Source of the DNA: Sapria himalayana
Lineage: Eukaryota > Streptophyta > Magnoliopsida > Malpighiales > Rafflesiaceae
Direction of reading: 5' to 3'
Assembly (NCBI GenBank): GCA_029783825.1
Contig: JAREIK010002440.1
Location: 620,001 to 684,000, forward strand
Length of the DNA stretch: 64,000 nucleotides
Position numbers and translations under genes: made by a program. Under the pieces are notes generated by a model. That model did not search any database and had not been told where the DNA came from. It saw only the letters and a list, made by a program, of their open reading frames with translations. Positions 1 through 13,080 of this stretch are shown here, piece after piece; position 1 is the first letter of the stretch; each line of letters begins with the position of its first letter.

Positions 1-84
1 TCTTCACACACTCCCATTTATAATTATCATAATAAAATAGGAGCATGAATGCACATGTATTTTTTATAAATATGCAAGCACAAG

Positions 85-302
85 TGCTTGTAAGGCATGA
101 TCTACGACCTATCCCTAATAGGCCCGACACGACACGAGTTGTGACATAGCATGGGTAGGCATGAGGTAGGTCCATGAATGACTCTAGACCATGTCATGTT
201 GTTCCATGCAAAACATTATCATGCTGTGCCTTGGGTCGGGTTTTGGCTGCATGGCTGAATCGAAGCTTCTAGACCCAACATGTGACATTGTGACTGCCCC
301 TA
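85..302. mobile_element. Degenerate hAT-end-like remnant
   Basis: A GC-richer block stands out of AT-rich DNA. It carries the GGCACG/ACACGAC-type words and CATGCC-like words that mark the ends of the hAT elements elsewhere in this window. The right edge, gactgccccta near 302, resembles an inverted copy of the TAGAGGTGTC terminus. No target-site duplication could be matched, so the borders are approximate. Confidence 0.35.
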
Positions 303-700
303 CCCTAGCCATATATAAATGGTTCATTTTCTCTTTTTTGATGACTGAATGAATTATTTTACACTTATTTTGTCGCATATTATTACTCATGCAATTTTTT
401 ATATTTTTATTAAATTATTTTTTTTATTTTTTATGAACTAGTTGAAAAATAAAAAAATTTTGATTAAAATTGAAAAAAAATAATAAAGTAAAATATATAT
501 AATTTTTTTTAAAATTTTGTTTTATTATTATAACCATTTATTTTGGCCGTGGAATATCATTAATACAAGCTAAAATACTATACTTTACCCTTTTACACCC
601 GCCTATGCATTAAAATAAAGTAAAATAATTTAGGCTTTTAGCCATCTATAGTAATGAATCCTAATCATTTTATTTGCCTGGAATCTAGCTATAATTTTTA
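303..700. other. AT-rich DNA without recognised feature
   Basis: This is low-complexity A/T-rich sequence with long A and T runs. No coding signal or repeat-family match was seen. Confidence 0.6.
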
Positions 701-2560
701 AATCTCCAAGCTTCAAATTCTATTTTGGTTCATATAATTCTTCCTTGGAGGCTGAACATTCTGCCTACTTGCCTTTTAGAAGCCTCCCTGCCTAATTGAA
801 ATATCTTGCTACCTCCTTCCTGCAAGGCAGCAACTTGGCAGTAACAGTAAATAGCAGCAGCTTGTTCTTTTATCCTTTCGTTTGCTCCTTTTAGCTCCTG
901 ACTAAAGATTTGTCTTTTATGTTGCTTCTGTCTCTATTTTCTCCTTCTGCCTCTGATTTATCTTCTGCCCTTACAAATGATAAAACAAACAGAACAAAAA
1001 AACAAAAAACAAAAACAAAAAAGCAATAACAAGCAGGCAATATCCTGCTTCATCCCATCATCTCCTCTGTTCTGCCTCTAATATGTCTCCATCACGTCCT
1101 CTTGTTTGTCTCCTGCCTTACAAAACAAACAATCAAGCAATAACGCAAGCAAAGCAAACAATACATCCATCACATCCTGTAGAGAAGCCGCATCCTGCTT
1201 CATTTCTTCTCCTCCTCTGTAGCTGCCTTCTTTGAAAAATAGCAATAACCTCCACTGCTGCTGTTTAGAATTAGCTGCCTCCAGCCCTGCCTTTCTCCTT
1301 CTGCCTCTGGTTATCTCCTGCCCTTTCAAAACCCAAACAAAACAGTAAAAGCAGTAAAAGCAATAACAAGCAGTATCCTCTCAGCCTTTATTGTTTCTGC
1401 CCTTTTCTTTGAGGGTTTGTCGCCTGTTCTATTTGGTTCGTGTGATTCTTCCTTGCAGTCTGAACAGTCTGCCTGTTTGATTTTTAGGAACTATTTTGCC
1501 TATTTAAATTATCCTGCTGCCACATAGCAGCAGCCTGGTTCCAGATCCTGTCTCAATCCTGCTATTTTGTGCTGCTCCTCTGCCTTTGATTTGCCTTCTT
1601 ACTAGAAACAGAATGGCAGTGCTAGACAGGAAGTATCCTGCTCAAGCACATCATCCTGTTCTACCTTTGCTTCATGTCCATCTCATCCTCTGGTATGTCT
1701 CCTGCCTTTACAAAATCAACCAAACAAGCAATAAACAATAAACCAGAACAAGCAATATATCCATCACATCCTAGCAACAGGCCGCATTGCTGCTATTTTA
1801 AATTTACTGCTTCTAGCCTTGCCTTTCTCTTTCTGCCTCTGATTTGTTTCCTGCCCTTACCGAATAGGCAGGCAGTGTCCTGCTTCAACCATACCTCTGA
1901 TCTGCCTCCGCTTAATCTCCATCACATTCTCTGATTTGTCTCCTGTCCTTACAGCAACAAACAAGCAAGCAAAAGCAAAAAGTCATAACAAGCAATTTAT
2001 CTCACCCTTTGAACTCTCACCTGCCCTTACAAATCAAAGCCGACAAGCAATAAAACAACAATACCCAAGCAACTACCGATACTGCTGCTGTTTTGAGTTA
2101 CTGCTTATCCTGCCTTTCATAGTTCTCTGCACTTCCAATAAAATAAGGAACAAACAAACAGAAAGCATTATACATTCTTTTCTAGTTCTACCTTTCAACC
2201 CTTTCCTTTGTTGAGGGTGGATCAGTAGAAACCGTCACACCCTCTGAAATCTCACTTGCCCTTACAAAATCAAAACCGACAAGCAATAAAACAACAATAC
2301 ATCACTGCACTGCTGCTGTTTTGAGTTATTGCTTATCCTAGTAGATTTAGGCAAGCAATGCACTAATCAGCATTGTCTCTCTTTCTATCTCTGGTTATCC
2401 TGTCCTATCAGAAGATCAAATACCAGCAATACAAACAGTAGTAAATAGTCAATAAATCCACTTATCCTGCTAAAATCCTGTTTCATGGTTCTACATTTCT
2501 TTTTCTCGCCCTTTGCTTTTAGTGCCAGTATATTGAGGGTAAATCTCCTATTCTATGAAA
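700..2560. repeat. Pyrimidine-rich degenerate tandem repeat block
   Basis: About 1.9 kb has a strand-asymmetric composition (C/T- and CAA-rich, few G) quite unlike its AT-rich surroundings. Recurrent words are CTGCCCTTACAAA, AAACAAGCAATAA, ATCCATCACATCCT and CTGCTGCTGTTTT. A phrase of about 60 bases at about 719 (ggttcatataattcttcctt) returns at about 1424 (ggttcgtgtgattcttcctt), which suggests a unit near 0.7 kb. A block of about 40 bases at about 2028 returns almost unchanged at about 2261. The open frames here are short and differ from copy to copy, so coding is unlikely. It lies just beyond the 3' end of the - strand LINE and could be its unusual 3' region or an independent repeat. I do not recognise the family. 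Confidence 0.6.
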
Positions 2561-2772
2561 TCCGGCCAATATAAAAGACAAAACAACTTGTTTAACCTTT
2601 AAGTGCATGTAACTTTTAAGTTATCTTTACCCATTTAATCTTTCACCCTACTGCTTGTGTCCTATGTATGGTTTTCAATATTCTAGAAGCTACAAGCCCC
2701 CCCTAGGACCAGGGTGACCCATGTGCTTCTTGCTTAGGCTTATCAACACCTTATTACTTTCTCATTTTTTTC

Positions 2773-5700
2773 TTAATTATTATTCTTTTTGGCTTTGAAA
2801 TAAGAAAAGCTTGTTTTATCTAAATTAAATATACCTTTATATCTGTATGGAATATCCTCCCCATCAAATTCCTGAAAGCATTCCTTCCTATTTTCATTTG
2901 CTATCCTATCTGTAAGTATGTTTGCTTCTCTGTATATATGTATTACTTTATCATTCAACTCAATTAGTGTTTGTTTGATGCATCGTATTTCATCTTCGTA
3001 TCTTCATAATTATAACTCTCCTGTGGCTAAATCCACCAATAGGCGTGAATCCACTTGTACTTGCATTTTTTAGAATTTGTATTTGATGTAGATTTTCAAT
3101 CCCTTATACATGATTATAATTTCTGCATGCAAGGCTGAAATAGCTATTTTCCTCATAGTGAATGTTTTAATGACCTTATCTTGCTCATCTCTAATAACCC
3201 CTCCCCCTATATTCCGTTTAAAGTTTTCATCCATAATTAGGACTAATTTACCTTTTGGTGATTTATTCCAAGTGAATATTTTAAAACCTAGTGATTGTTT
3301 TCTAATGGTTTCTAGCCTCTATAACCTTATAATATCTGTCTGTTTATCCTTATTACTCACTCTTATCGGATTGGCAACTGAAATGGAAGAGCTTTCTCTT
3401 CTTATATCTTCAAGTATGCTCTTAGTCCACATTGAAATATTCTTAAATCTACTTTGTTTCTGGCTTTTCATATACACCAGACTACTATATGAGAAATGTT
3501 ATTTCCGACTCATTTTAACATGTTACCATTCATGTGAGCTTTCTTTCAATATTCAATTCAACCCTTTAGAGGTAGCTCTTTTTTTCTCATGCTCATCTCT
3601 GTTTCTAATTTGTTCTATACTTCTAAAGCTATCATTCCTATAGAAAACAAATGATTTATGTTTTTTGTTACCTCTAAGCAGCATTCACACCTAGATGCTA
3701 GTTTTATGCCTCTCTTTTGAATATTCGTATCTAATAGAATGATGTTTGATAGAATTCTTCACATGAAAATATTGATTTTCTGTGACATTTCTTTCTCTCA
3801 TACCTATTTAAAGATATCTCGAGGTTCATTTTTTTTTCTTATTAGCTTTTTTGTACTTTTTAAGGAGAATATTTTTTGAGCATTCAAGGTCGGTTTTCAT
3901 CCACTGTTTATCAAAATCGAGTGCTTGTCTACTATGCCTTGCTGATTCCGCATTAATTTTCAACATCTAGTCGAATTTGTTGATTCCCTGCATGAGTTGT
4001 CATGTCGTTTATATCTGGCTCTCATATACTTTATCCATAGGCTGGTGTTATTCTTCAAACTCCACCAATTTTTGCAGGCACTGACTTTAGATATATTGTT
4101 TAGACTAATGAAACCTAAGCTCACCTCATCTTATGGGAAGTATAAATCTTTTTATTTTTTTTAATGTAACTTGGGTTTCCTTACCTTTTTACCACATAAA
4201 AAGTTAGAAATCTCTTTTTCTAATTTATTTATCATTTTTTTGGAGGTTGTACCATCAAAGTATATGCTAATGAGCTTTGAAGTACATGTGAAATTAAGGT
4301 AGCTCTTCCTGTCATGCTTAGTAAGTTTTCCTTCAAATCCGCAATCTTTTTTTCAGTTTTTCGACTAGAAATGCAAAATATTTTTTTTTCAGTCTGCCTT
4401 CAAAAATTTGGCATCCCAAGTACATCAACGATCCTATTTTTTGTGAGAAACTTATCATTCTCTTTAATTTTTGAACTACGGTGCTTTCTTTGCTATAATA
4501 AACTAACATTTTAAAATATTTAATATTTGTTCGGTCTCCTCCTCCAATACTTGTAATAGGTTTATCATATTCTTCAAAGATGTCCTGTTAGCATTTGAGA
4601 AGATGACGACGACATCCGTGTACGCTAGACAGCATACCTTTGGGGTATTCCTTGGTTGTTTATAGGCTAAGATTTAGCCCTTCATCATTTTCATTTTCAA
4701 GTTTACTATGAATAGTTCAAGATATATGTTAAATAGTGAGGGTGAGAGTGAATCTCCTTGTTAAATTTTCTAATCTGCTTAAATTCCCCTCTAACCTGTC
4801 TATTTACTAGGATCTTCACCTATTGCACTAAAAATGCATCTATAAATCATATCTATCCAAAATTCTGAGAACATGATTTTTCTCATTACGTGACATAGAG
4901 TATCCCATTCTACCTTGTTAAATATTTTAAATAAATATAATTTGAATATTACATTATGTTCTCTTGTCTTAGAATATAATTCTCTCATCATTTATATGGT
5001 TAAATTAATATTTTTTTTATTATTTATCTATTTTTGATGAATCTTATTTGCTCAAGTGAAATAATAGAAGGTAAAATCCTATTTAGCCTACTTTGAAGTA
5101 GTTTTGTTAGTATCTTGTATATGGAGTTGCATAAGCTAATTAGCCTATACTCTTCACATTTATGAGAGTTATCTTTTTTTGGAATCAATATAATAAATGA
5201 GTAATCTCATTTCTTAGTAATGTCTTCTCCCGCAAAGATCCATAAGATGCTTGCCACTAGATCCTTTTTTATATTATTCTAGCTACATTGGAAAACGTCA
5301 TTACTCCAGCCATTTGGATCAGCCGTGCTTTTTTTGCTAGAGTTGAATACTGTTTCTTTGACCTCCTCTAATGGAAAATGTTCCAGCCATTTATTTTTCT
5401 CCTCCGTGACTCATTTTTTTATAGCTTGCATTAGTGAGACACTCCCCTGAGGTATTCTTTTACATAGGTAAGTTTTAAAGAACTTCTCTATTTTTTCTTT
5501 TAGATCTTTTTTCTTTTCTATCCATTATCTATTAGTAGTCCTTAATCTTTTTATTTTTTATTTTTGAATCTTGATTTTTGTCATGACATTAAAGAACTTT
5601 GTATTATTATCCTTATCTTTTAACAATTTCGTTTTTGTCATCTGCTTCCAAAAGTCTTCTTTCATATGCAGTTCGAGTCTTAGTCTTGTTTTTGCTTTGC

Positions 5701-6620
5701 TTAATTTTTTCCTTGAGTACTCACCTTGCACTTCTTCATAGGTGATTTCTAGCCTTGCGACCTTGTCTTCTACTTCCTTAATTTTTTTATTAATATTTTT
5801 GAACGTGTCTTTATTCTAGTTCCTAAGAGAAGAATCTAGACTACGAATTTTGGTGGTTAGAATCTGCATAGGATTTCCAAAAATTGGTCTTTCCCATGTC
5901 TCTCTGACTACCTTGTCATAGTCTTTATGCAATCCCTATGCATTTTGAAACTTAACTCCGTTCTACTTTCTTTCACTATTCTGCCAAGATATTAAGAGTG
6001 AGCTATAATCAGAGTATATTTTATTTAAACGCTTCACCTTTACATTCTTGAACATATATAACCATTTGGAGTCATATAGCACTCTGTCTAATCTGGACCA
6101 TGTTGCTCATCTATTTGTCTAGTTGTTGCACCATGTGTATCTTGTTCCCAGGAAGCTAGCCTCTGTCAAATTAGTATTGTCTAATGCCTTGTTGAATTGG
6201 GCTTATGCTGCATGATCTGGAAGCCTACCTCCTTTCTTCTCATGAGGGTACCTTATCATGTTAAAGTCTTCTTCCATGATCCAAGGAGAGTTTTTCGGTT
6301 CCATCTCTAGCATTTCCTGCTAGAGTGATCTTCTGGTATCCTTAGCATTACTTGCAAAATATACAGCAGAGAAAATTGCGTTTGATTGTCTTCCTATTTT
6401 GAAGATCATCATTTGATTAGTGTCTTTTACTATATTTATATTTATGGCATTATTCTACATAATCCATAGCTTTCTATTATGATTGGCATAGGCTTCATCC
6501 ATGCTTAATTTGCTTCTATATTTATCTAGGTGATTATTATTTACCATCGATTCAACTAGAATAATAATTTTAATCTAATGTAATTTGGTAAGTATTTTGA
6601 CTTTATTGATCGATGGAGTG
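2773..6620 (-). pseudogene. LINE ORF2 pseudogene (endonuclease, reverse transcriptase, RNase H)
   Basis: ORF2 of plant LINEs nicks the target DNA and copies the element RNA. Three parts can be read on the - strand. Near 6250-6100 is an endonuclease-like segment (TRYTWCNNR-like). At 4991-4800 is the reverse transcriptase segment containing FNKVEWDTL, matching the K(A/T)(F/Y)D(R/K)VEWD box. Near 4626-4588 the catalytic box reads AYTDVVVIFSNA instead of the usual YADD, so a catalytic Asp is lost. At 2958-2773 is HIYREANILTDRIANE, the conserved RNase H C-terminal motif. Stops and frameshifts are spread throughout. The 3110-3643 open frame on the + strand is only the complement of this region. Confidence 0.85.
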
Positions 6621-7459
6621 TTCGCTACTCATCTTATGTTCCAAAATAAACTACTATTTATTTTTTTAGGTAACTAGCTTGTGATCTCGTGGTATACTTT
6701 GTCTCATATTTTTTGTTTAAATAATTATTCCTGTTTATTGTTGATTTGTTTGAACTAGATTGAAAATAATCAGCTTTCCTAGACAAATACTGTTGTACCT
6801 TCACCATATCCAACTCCATAATCCTGATGGCTTTCATTGCTTTTTCCTTGTTCTTCAGTTCTCTGATGTCTAACATCTTTTTGTACAATCTAACATCATC
6901 TTGTGTTCTTTTATACTCATGCATGTATGTTTTTGTAATTTCCTCCTTATTTCTGTTAATGATTGGCCAAGTTTTTGAGTCGGGTTCCTCCTCTCTCTTT
7001 TCTTTTCTCTGCTCCTCCCTAATCCTACCCTTATCCTTTGTATCCCCCTCCCACCCTTGCCCACTGTTTAAGCTTCCTGAAGCACCTTTCTCCTCCCCTT
7101 CTATTTTTATAATTAAAACCCCCTCCTCCTATCCTTTCCTGTTTCTATCTTATCCTCCCCTTTTCTTCTAACTCCATAATTCCTGTTTTCTGCTCCCTCT
7201 TCTCCCACTTTATCTCTCTCTCTTGCCTCCATTCCCAGCCCCACTAGTTCCTCCTCCCTCGTCCCTACAGAATCTGCTCTCCTTTCTTGATTTTTTCCCT
7301 TAAGCTAACTGGGCTTCTCTCCCTCTCCTTCCCTCTACCCTTTGCTGCAACTCCCCAACCTATGCCACTTCCTTCTGCTACCCCACTCTCTTCTTCCCTA
7401 TCCTCCTGACTTTTTGTCTTCCCTTCACCCTCATTTTTGCTTCCTAACCTCTCATATTC

Positions 7460-8191
7460 CTAACCTTTTTTAACCCACTCTTTGCCCCTACTCTTCCTCT
7501 CTTCTTCTTTAGTCTTCTCCCTCCCTACTATACATTCCTCTACCTCATGACCCATTTTATAACACTTCGAGCAATGACTAGGGGGATTCTCGGCAATTAG
7601 GAGCTGCCAAAACCTACCCATACTTTCTGTGGTAAAGGAGCAAGCATATTCACCTCTACACACACCCTTGCCACACTCGGTCTGTTCATACAGGCTGTGA
7701 CTTCATCAAGCATCCATGGAATTTCCAAACAGTGAGTGATGAGAAAGAGTGTTTATTAAAATAATGCAGAGGTAATTTTGGTAAGCAGAACAATACCAGG
7801 GCTTGAGGAGGCTCCTTCGATGGATTAAACTGCGCTGACCATTTGAAAACTTGCATAGGGAGTCCTGCAACTAGCCACTATCTCCTTGATTAGAATCTAC
7901 AGAAATCCTCCTCAAACAGCAAAAACACATGTTTGGCGTCATATAGAGCCAGCTTTACCACACTGCCCTAAGCTTCAGCGAGGCTACAAATGCTTGTATA
8001 TTTTCAAACGTTGGCCTACCGTGCGAGAATTTCTCAATAAGCATGAGTTTGAATGGTTCCTCCAGCTTCCCAAATGCTTCCTTTGTGAAGAGAACCTTGG
8101 GAGCTCCATCCTTACAAACGTTTTCCGCACATATTGCCGTGGGCTCTTTGATAATAGAAGATAATGATTTTTTAAAATACATGTTCTTCAT
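7460..8191 (-). pseudogene. LINE ORF1 pseudogene (DUF4283 plus CCHC zinc knuckle)
   Basis: The N-terminal part reads LIEKFSHGRPTFENIQAFVA (within 7955-8191), the signature of the DUF4283 domain found in plant LINE ORF1 proteins. In another frame downstream the fragment 7460-7663 reads CSKCYKMGHEVEEC, a CX2CX4HX4C knuckle, after a stretch like the RPSVARVCVEV segment of the same family. The following region (about 7000-7450) encodes a low-complexity basic and polar linker. ORF1 proteins bind the element RNA. Frameshifts and stops between the two domains make this copy non-functional. Confidence 0.8.
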
Positions 8192-8270
8192 TTTTGCTTT
8201 AAATCAAGCTTCAAAACCCTCAATAATGGAGATTATTCTCTCTAGAATTGTCACTTTCTCTCTCTAGAAT

Positions 8271-9224
8271 TGAGAGCACGGGAAAACTAGACTTCTAAGT
8301 AAAACATATATAATTATTAATAAATATAATAAAATATTAAAATTTATTTCGAATCTTAACTTGACTAAGCTTTTATATATATGAGTATATTAGGTTGAAT
8401 GTTTTTGCTGTCACAAGTTTTATGGGTAGGATATAAAGGTGTTGACATGCAAAACAACATGTAACTAAAATACATAAATAATATACAAACAAATAATTGA
8501 CTAATTATATCATTTTATTACTTAGTTGTTTATATGAATTTTAGAGTTAAAGTATAATTAGTAGAAAATATATAAACAAATATGTAACTTGTATATATTC
8601 TGAAAACAAATGTGATAGTGTTAGTGTGACTCCGGGTATTGAATTTGAAATCATATTTGTAAATGGTGAATTATTCTTTTAATTACCTAATGGAGAATGA
8701 TGAAGTGGTTCGGCTAATATGTGTGTATTATTAAAATATTTAGATGCTGATTATTAGTTGTATATTTTTTTCGAATAACTTAAAAAATTATAATATATTA
8801 AGTTGATGAAAATCATATGTTATTAGTTATATTTTGATATCTAAAATGATATTGTGATTTATTGACCATTTCATTATTTATTATAAGATCAGAGTATATT
8901 TTTGTTGTTGTTTGGAATGTTATTGTAGATAAAAGGACAAATCTTATATCGAATATGCTAAGGATCGACAATTTTAAAAGATGGGAAATTACATTAATGT
9001 CTCTTTAAGTTCTAGTAAATAAATTTTGCAAAGAATTTGAAATATTAAACATCTAGAACTAGCATCAGATGGATGATGTTTTTGATCCAGTTTCAGTTCT
9101 AGAATTATAAGTATAATTTAGAAATTAATTTTTTTTGTTGTATTTTATTTATTTCATACTCATTTTATTTGTACTGTACATAAGTTTTAATATTACATAT
9201 TGCTATACAATTTAATCTTAATAT
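8271..9224. other. AT-rich DNA without recognised feature
   Basis: No coding frame, terminal repeat or family match was seen in this AT-rich stretch between the LINE and the next hAT remnant. Confidence 0.6.
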
Positions 9225-9612
9225 ATAAATATTACACACTGCACTACACTAGCCACCATACAGACATATGCAAGCATGAACCCAACCACCTGGGTCCTAG
9301 CCGGATAGCCTTAGGGCTTGGGCAAGAGTTGCCAGGCTGGATAGTTGCAAGTTGGAAGGAGCTATGGCTCATGCTATACTTAGTTGTTTGGGCATGTCCT
9401 TGAGTTGAGCTAGCATCAAGTGTGTGCCAGGCACGTCTCATGCTCCGAGCCAGGTCTGATGTGTTTTTGATCCGACCAAACACAACGCAGGATGTCCAAC
9501 AGGCCACTGGGCCATGCAGGAAGCCTTCTTTTTGTGGCATGCTGGGTGACCCAGGTTGGGCCAGAAAATAGTGAGCCATGTTGGTCCATCATGACAAGTA
9601 CGACACCTTTAT
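9225..9612. mobile_element. Non-autonomous hAT remnant
   Basis: This is a sharply GC-richer block with the gtgccaggcacg, catgctccgagcc and gggccatgc style of the hAT ends in this window. It terminates at about 9612 in gtacgacaccttta, whose complement resembles the TAGAGGTGTC terminus. No clean target-site duplication was found, so the left border is approximate. Confidence 0.5.
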
Positions 9613-10256
9613 ATTAATTGGACTATATAAGAGAGAATCATAAAAAATAATATATATTTGATTATCATTATATTATATATAATATATACAATTAATATAG
9701 TTAATAATTTCTTGAATTATTATTGACATGTTCACTTAGTTATAATTTTCACATGATTATATAATCAAAAAAATCTCTAGGTCTTATTATTTATTTTAGT
9801 AATTATAAACATCTTCTACTAGCTGTTTTTTATATTCTAAATGGGCACTAATATATGCAAATAAGAGATTTATTATAAAATATTATATTCTTTTTCAAGA
9901 TAATATTATTTTTTGAAAAAATAAAAGATACGTGATGATTTTGAGATTTAAGACACATATAAAGCTAATGGAAATATTAATAGTTACCTAGGAGTTAGGT
10001 TGGATTAGATATTTTTATGAGGAGCTTGAATGCCCACATACTTATTCCCATACTCTTTGCTATGACAATAGAAATTAGGAGATAATAGTATTACATGATT
10101 CATTTGACTTCTTTATTGAGAAATAATTCATATTTATATATTTTGTCAACATGTTTTCTTTTACTCTTTATTGTGATAGTCGATCAATAAAATTTGTAGT
10201 TTTCAATTTTATATTTTATGAGCGAATAATATATATATATATATATATATGAATAA
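9613..10256. other. AT-rich DNA with short AT microsatellite
   Basis: Nothing coding was seen. A run of AT dinucleotides lies at about 10229-10250, just before the next hAT element. Confidence 0.6.
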
Positions 10257-10264
10257 CTTCTCAA

Positions 10265-10825
10265 TAGAGATATCAAATGAGTCATGTTGGGTCATCATTT
10301 CAAGCTGACTTGATTTGATTTGGAATTTGTCCTATGCTTGTTCAACATACCTGAAAAATAGGTAGCTCAGCATGACTAGGTGTTCGATGGGCAAATTAGG
10401 TAATGTTGGGATTGGCCGGTTTAACCTTTGACCTACCATGATTCTGGCTCAAGCCATGGGCCATGCTAGGTACATTTTATCATTTACACATGGTAGTTTG
10501 GGTTTGTGCCATGTTAATTTACTCGGATTAATATCCAACTAGGACTTATGCTATTGACTAGTCTTTTTTTTTTAAATGCCATAGTTGGGTCGAGTTAGAG
10601 ATGAGCACAATTAGCCCAACACAAATTTTTTTAAAAAGGATGCATGAGTCTTATGTGTTGTACACAGGTCTTGATTCACCTTGCCCAAGACACCATTCGA
10701 TCATGACTCATGTATCATATCAATAAGACTTGAGTCATGCCGACCCACATTTTCACGGAATGGTTTTGCATGGGATGAGTTGTGTCGAGGGGTGGCTAGG
10801 CTTCCTAGCTTATTTGTCATATTTG
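10265..10825. mobile_element. Non-autonomous hAT element, perfect 8-bp TSD
   Basis: The left end reads tagagatatcaaatgagtc and the right end reads tatttgtcatatttg, an imperfect terminal inverted repeat of the TAGAGGTGTCAAA type. The 8 bp cttctcaa flanks both sides (10257-10264 and 10826-10833) without a mismatch, which fixes the borders. The 561 bp interior has no coding capacity and is full of catg/ggcc words. The ends are already diverged, so it is not the youngest copy. Confidence 0.85.
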
Positions 10826-11279
10826 CTTCTCAATAATTTGAGGAATATATTATTTGTAGAATTAAAGTGTATATGATCAATATTAATTATATATAATATT
10901 TTTTAAAGGAAAATTATGCTAAAACTAAAATATTTATGTTTTGTTTTCCTTTTAAAAAATTTAAAGAAAACACCTCAAAAATAAAAATATTATATTTTTG
11001 ATTTATTAAATATGCAAACCCAAAAAGTGAGAAAAAGAAAAATAACAACTATTTATTGTGATAATTATGTAATAATGCATTTTATATTTATTCTAACATT
11101 TAACCAAATTATATGTGTCAAACAGGTCGGGTAGCCTGGCCCATGGCACCACCAGACTCAGTCGTGCCTAGCCCGGCATGGCATGGTCTAGAACCATGTC
11201 GGGCTAGATCTCGGCATGGCTCATGCCGTGTGGTGCCTAGGTAACCTGAGCCAATATAAAAATATTAAGGGTATTAATG

Positions 11280-13080
11280 AATAATCAGTACAATATAAAT
11301 ATAATAAAAAAATATAAACATATAAGAGTTCATTTGAGATTGAGCATCTTGAGAGACATACTGAATAATTAATCAAAAAATATGATGCATTAGATTCTAA
11401 TAAAATCTAACTTTATGGTGGGTTCTTTGAGGTTAGATTCAATTTAGTCTCAATGTTGATCTCATTCATATACTGTAATGAGTTAGAGAGGGAAAACATG
11501 ATCTAATGATCACCATTATAAGTCTTTCGATTATATTTTGAGTATACAAGGGTAGTTAGTATCATATAGATTTATTTTTATTTGTATATTATAGGATTCC
11601 TAGGTTCAAATCTAGGAATGACATTAAAATATTATAACTTAAAAAGAAATAATAATTAATAAATTTAGGTATTATAATGTAGTTGTGTCCGTGACATCTA
11701 ATATTTGGACTAGTCACAATGATGTATCTTATGTATGTCTCATTGCTCGCTATGTAGATTCAAATTGGATACTAATTAAAAAAAATATAGGATTCTACGA
11801 GATTTTTCATTCTCATGATGACTCATCTTTTTATGAGTGCATGATGATAATATTTAATAAATATAATATTCAAAATAAATATATGTAGTATCATATACGA
11901 TAATATATCTAATAATGAAGTAGTTATTAATATGTTTGTTAGGATTATTAGAGATGAACTATAAAGAAAGATTTTTTATGTCAGATGCATGTGTCACTTC
12001 ATTAACATCATAATACAAGTGGGGGACGATGATTGAGGTTGTTTCTCTCATTTTAGAAAATATACGTAACTCACTAAAATTTTTTCATATGTCTCGTAGA
12101 TAATAAGAGTTTGATAGTCTTTATTTGTTTGTAGGTCTAAAGAAAAAAATTCTAATCAGACTATGAGATATCATTGAAATTACACATACATAATGTTTGA
12201 GTTATATGTTGGATATGAATATGTGATATTTGGCTACATGAATGAATATTTTTTATGATAATACGAACATATATTTGTTATTTTATGTTCTCATCACTTG
12301 TATTACACTCAGATGCATATGTAATATTAGTAATTTGTTTAGGAAGCTTATAGATTACGTGATATTTAGCAATATGATTTTAAAGATGAAAAATAAGTAC
12401 TTAAAGTATTAGATTATTATTCAATCTCTTTATTATTTGGTTACCTGCATGGATCTAAGGATTAAGGTGAAAGTGGTTTAGAATATTTTGACATACATAT
12501 CTTCATGCATGAATTAGGAAGACCAACCTGAAGGGTTCATTCACGAGAAGTTGATTGAGTTATTTACATAATATGATACTAGGTATGGTAATAGTAGTTA
12601 ATGATGTTTCTAGTACAGACATGAATATTATATTTGGAGATGATGATTTCTCAATTTAGTTAGTGATCTGAAAATGATGAGTTGGATTATCAAATAGGAT
12701 CGAACTGTCTTGGACTTAGATATTAATTGCTGCTCAGTTCTATCACACACCAATAATAAGAATCTTGATATTTTACCGTGATGAAAATCACACGAGTCCA
12801 CATTTTCTTTGTTGTCTAGATGATATGTAATCTACCGACTCTTTCAATGTTGAATGTAGTATCAAAATTTATTTTTTTTATTGCAATGAATTTGATTTTA
12901 GATAGAAGATTCAGATTATGATCAAATATTATTGAGGCATTAGCATGCATGAAGGATTGAGAGAATTTGAGCTTGGGCATCAAGAATCGTGCTGCAAATG
13001 CATCAAAAGTAGAGAAATTAGTTACTAATGATGATTCATGAGATTTTAATGATGATTGATGACTAAGATGAGATTGATGC
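11280..13080 (+). pseudogene. hAT transposase pseudogene (RICESLEEPER-like)
   Basis: The frame at 11685-11888 reads SVTSNIWTSHNDVSYVCLIA, matching the DUF4413/RNase H-like core of plant RICESLEEPER transposases. Weaker matches continue through the segment around 12200-12560 to the C-terminal dimerisation region near 12760-12960. The expected Trp-Trp pair there is TGATGA at 12779-12784, and the later Trp of the KDW segment is TGA at 12958-12960. Many other stops are present. It cannot make a transposase. Confidence 0.8.

Larger units (their letters stand above)
2770..8270 (-). mobile_element. Decayed LINE (L1-type non-LTR retrotransposon)
   Basis: On the - strand, fragments appear in LINE order. 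A DUF4283-type ORF1 N-terminus (8191-7955) and a CCHC zinc knuckle (near 7575) are followed by an apurinic-endonuclease-like domain (about 6620-5900). Then come reverse transcriptase pieces (about 5500-4400) and an RNase H-like end (about 2958-2773). Many stops and frameshifts break every domain. Neither a poly(A) tail nor target-site duplications could be assigned. The element lies upstream of the first visible MPPB exon, antisense to that gene, probably in an intron. Confidence 0.85.

Noticed and set aside
184..390. 68-codon frame on the - strand
   Set aside because: Overlaps a hAT-end-like remnant; no match or neighbouring coding signal.
1674..2214. Two + strand frames of 86 and 92 codons
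   Set aside because: They lie in the pyrimidine-rich repeat block and are not kept between repeat units.
3110..3643. 177-codon hydrophobic open frame on the + strand
   Set aside because: It is the complement of the LINE ORF2 3' part; the - strand carries the recognisable protein motifs.
9244..9579. 111-codon - strand frame
   Set aside because: Lies inside a GC-rich non-autonomous hAT remnant and has no recognisable domain.
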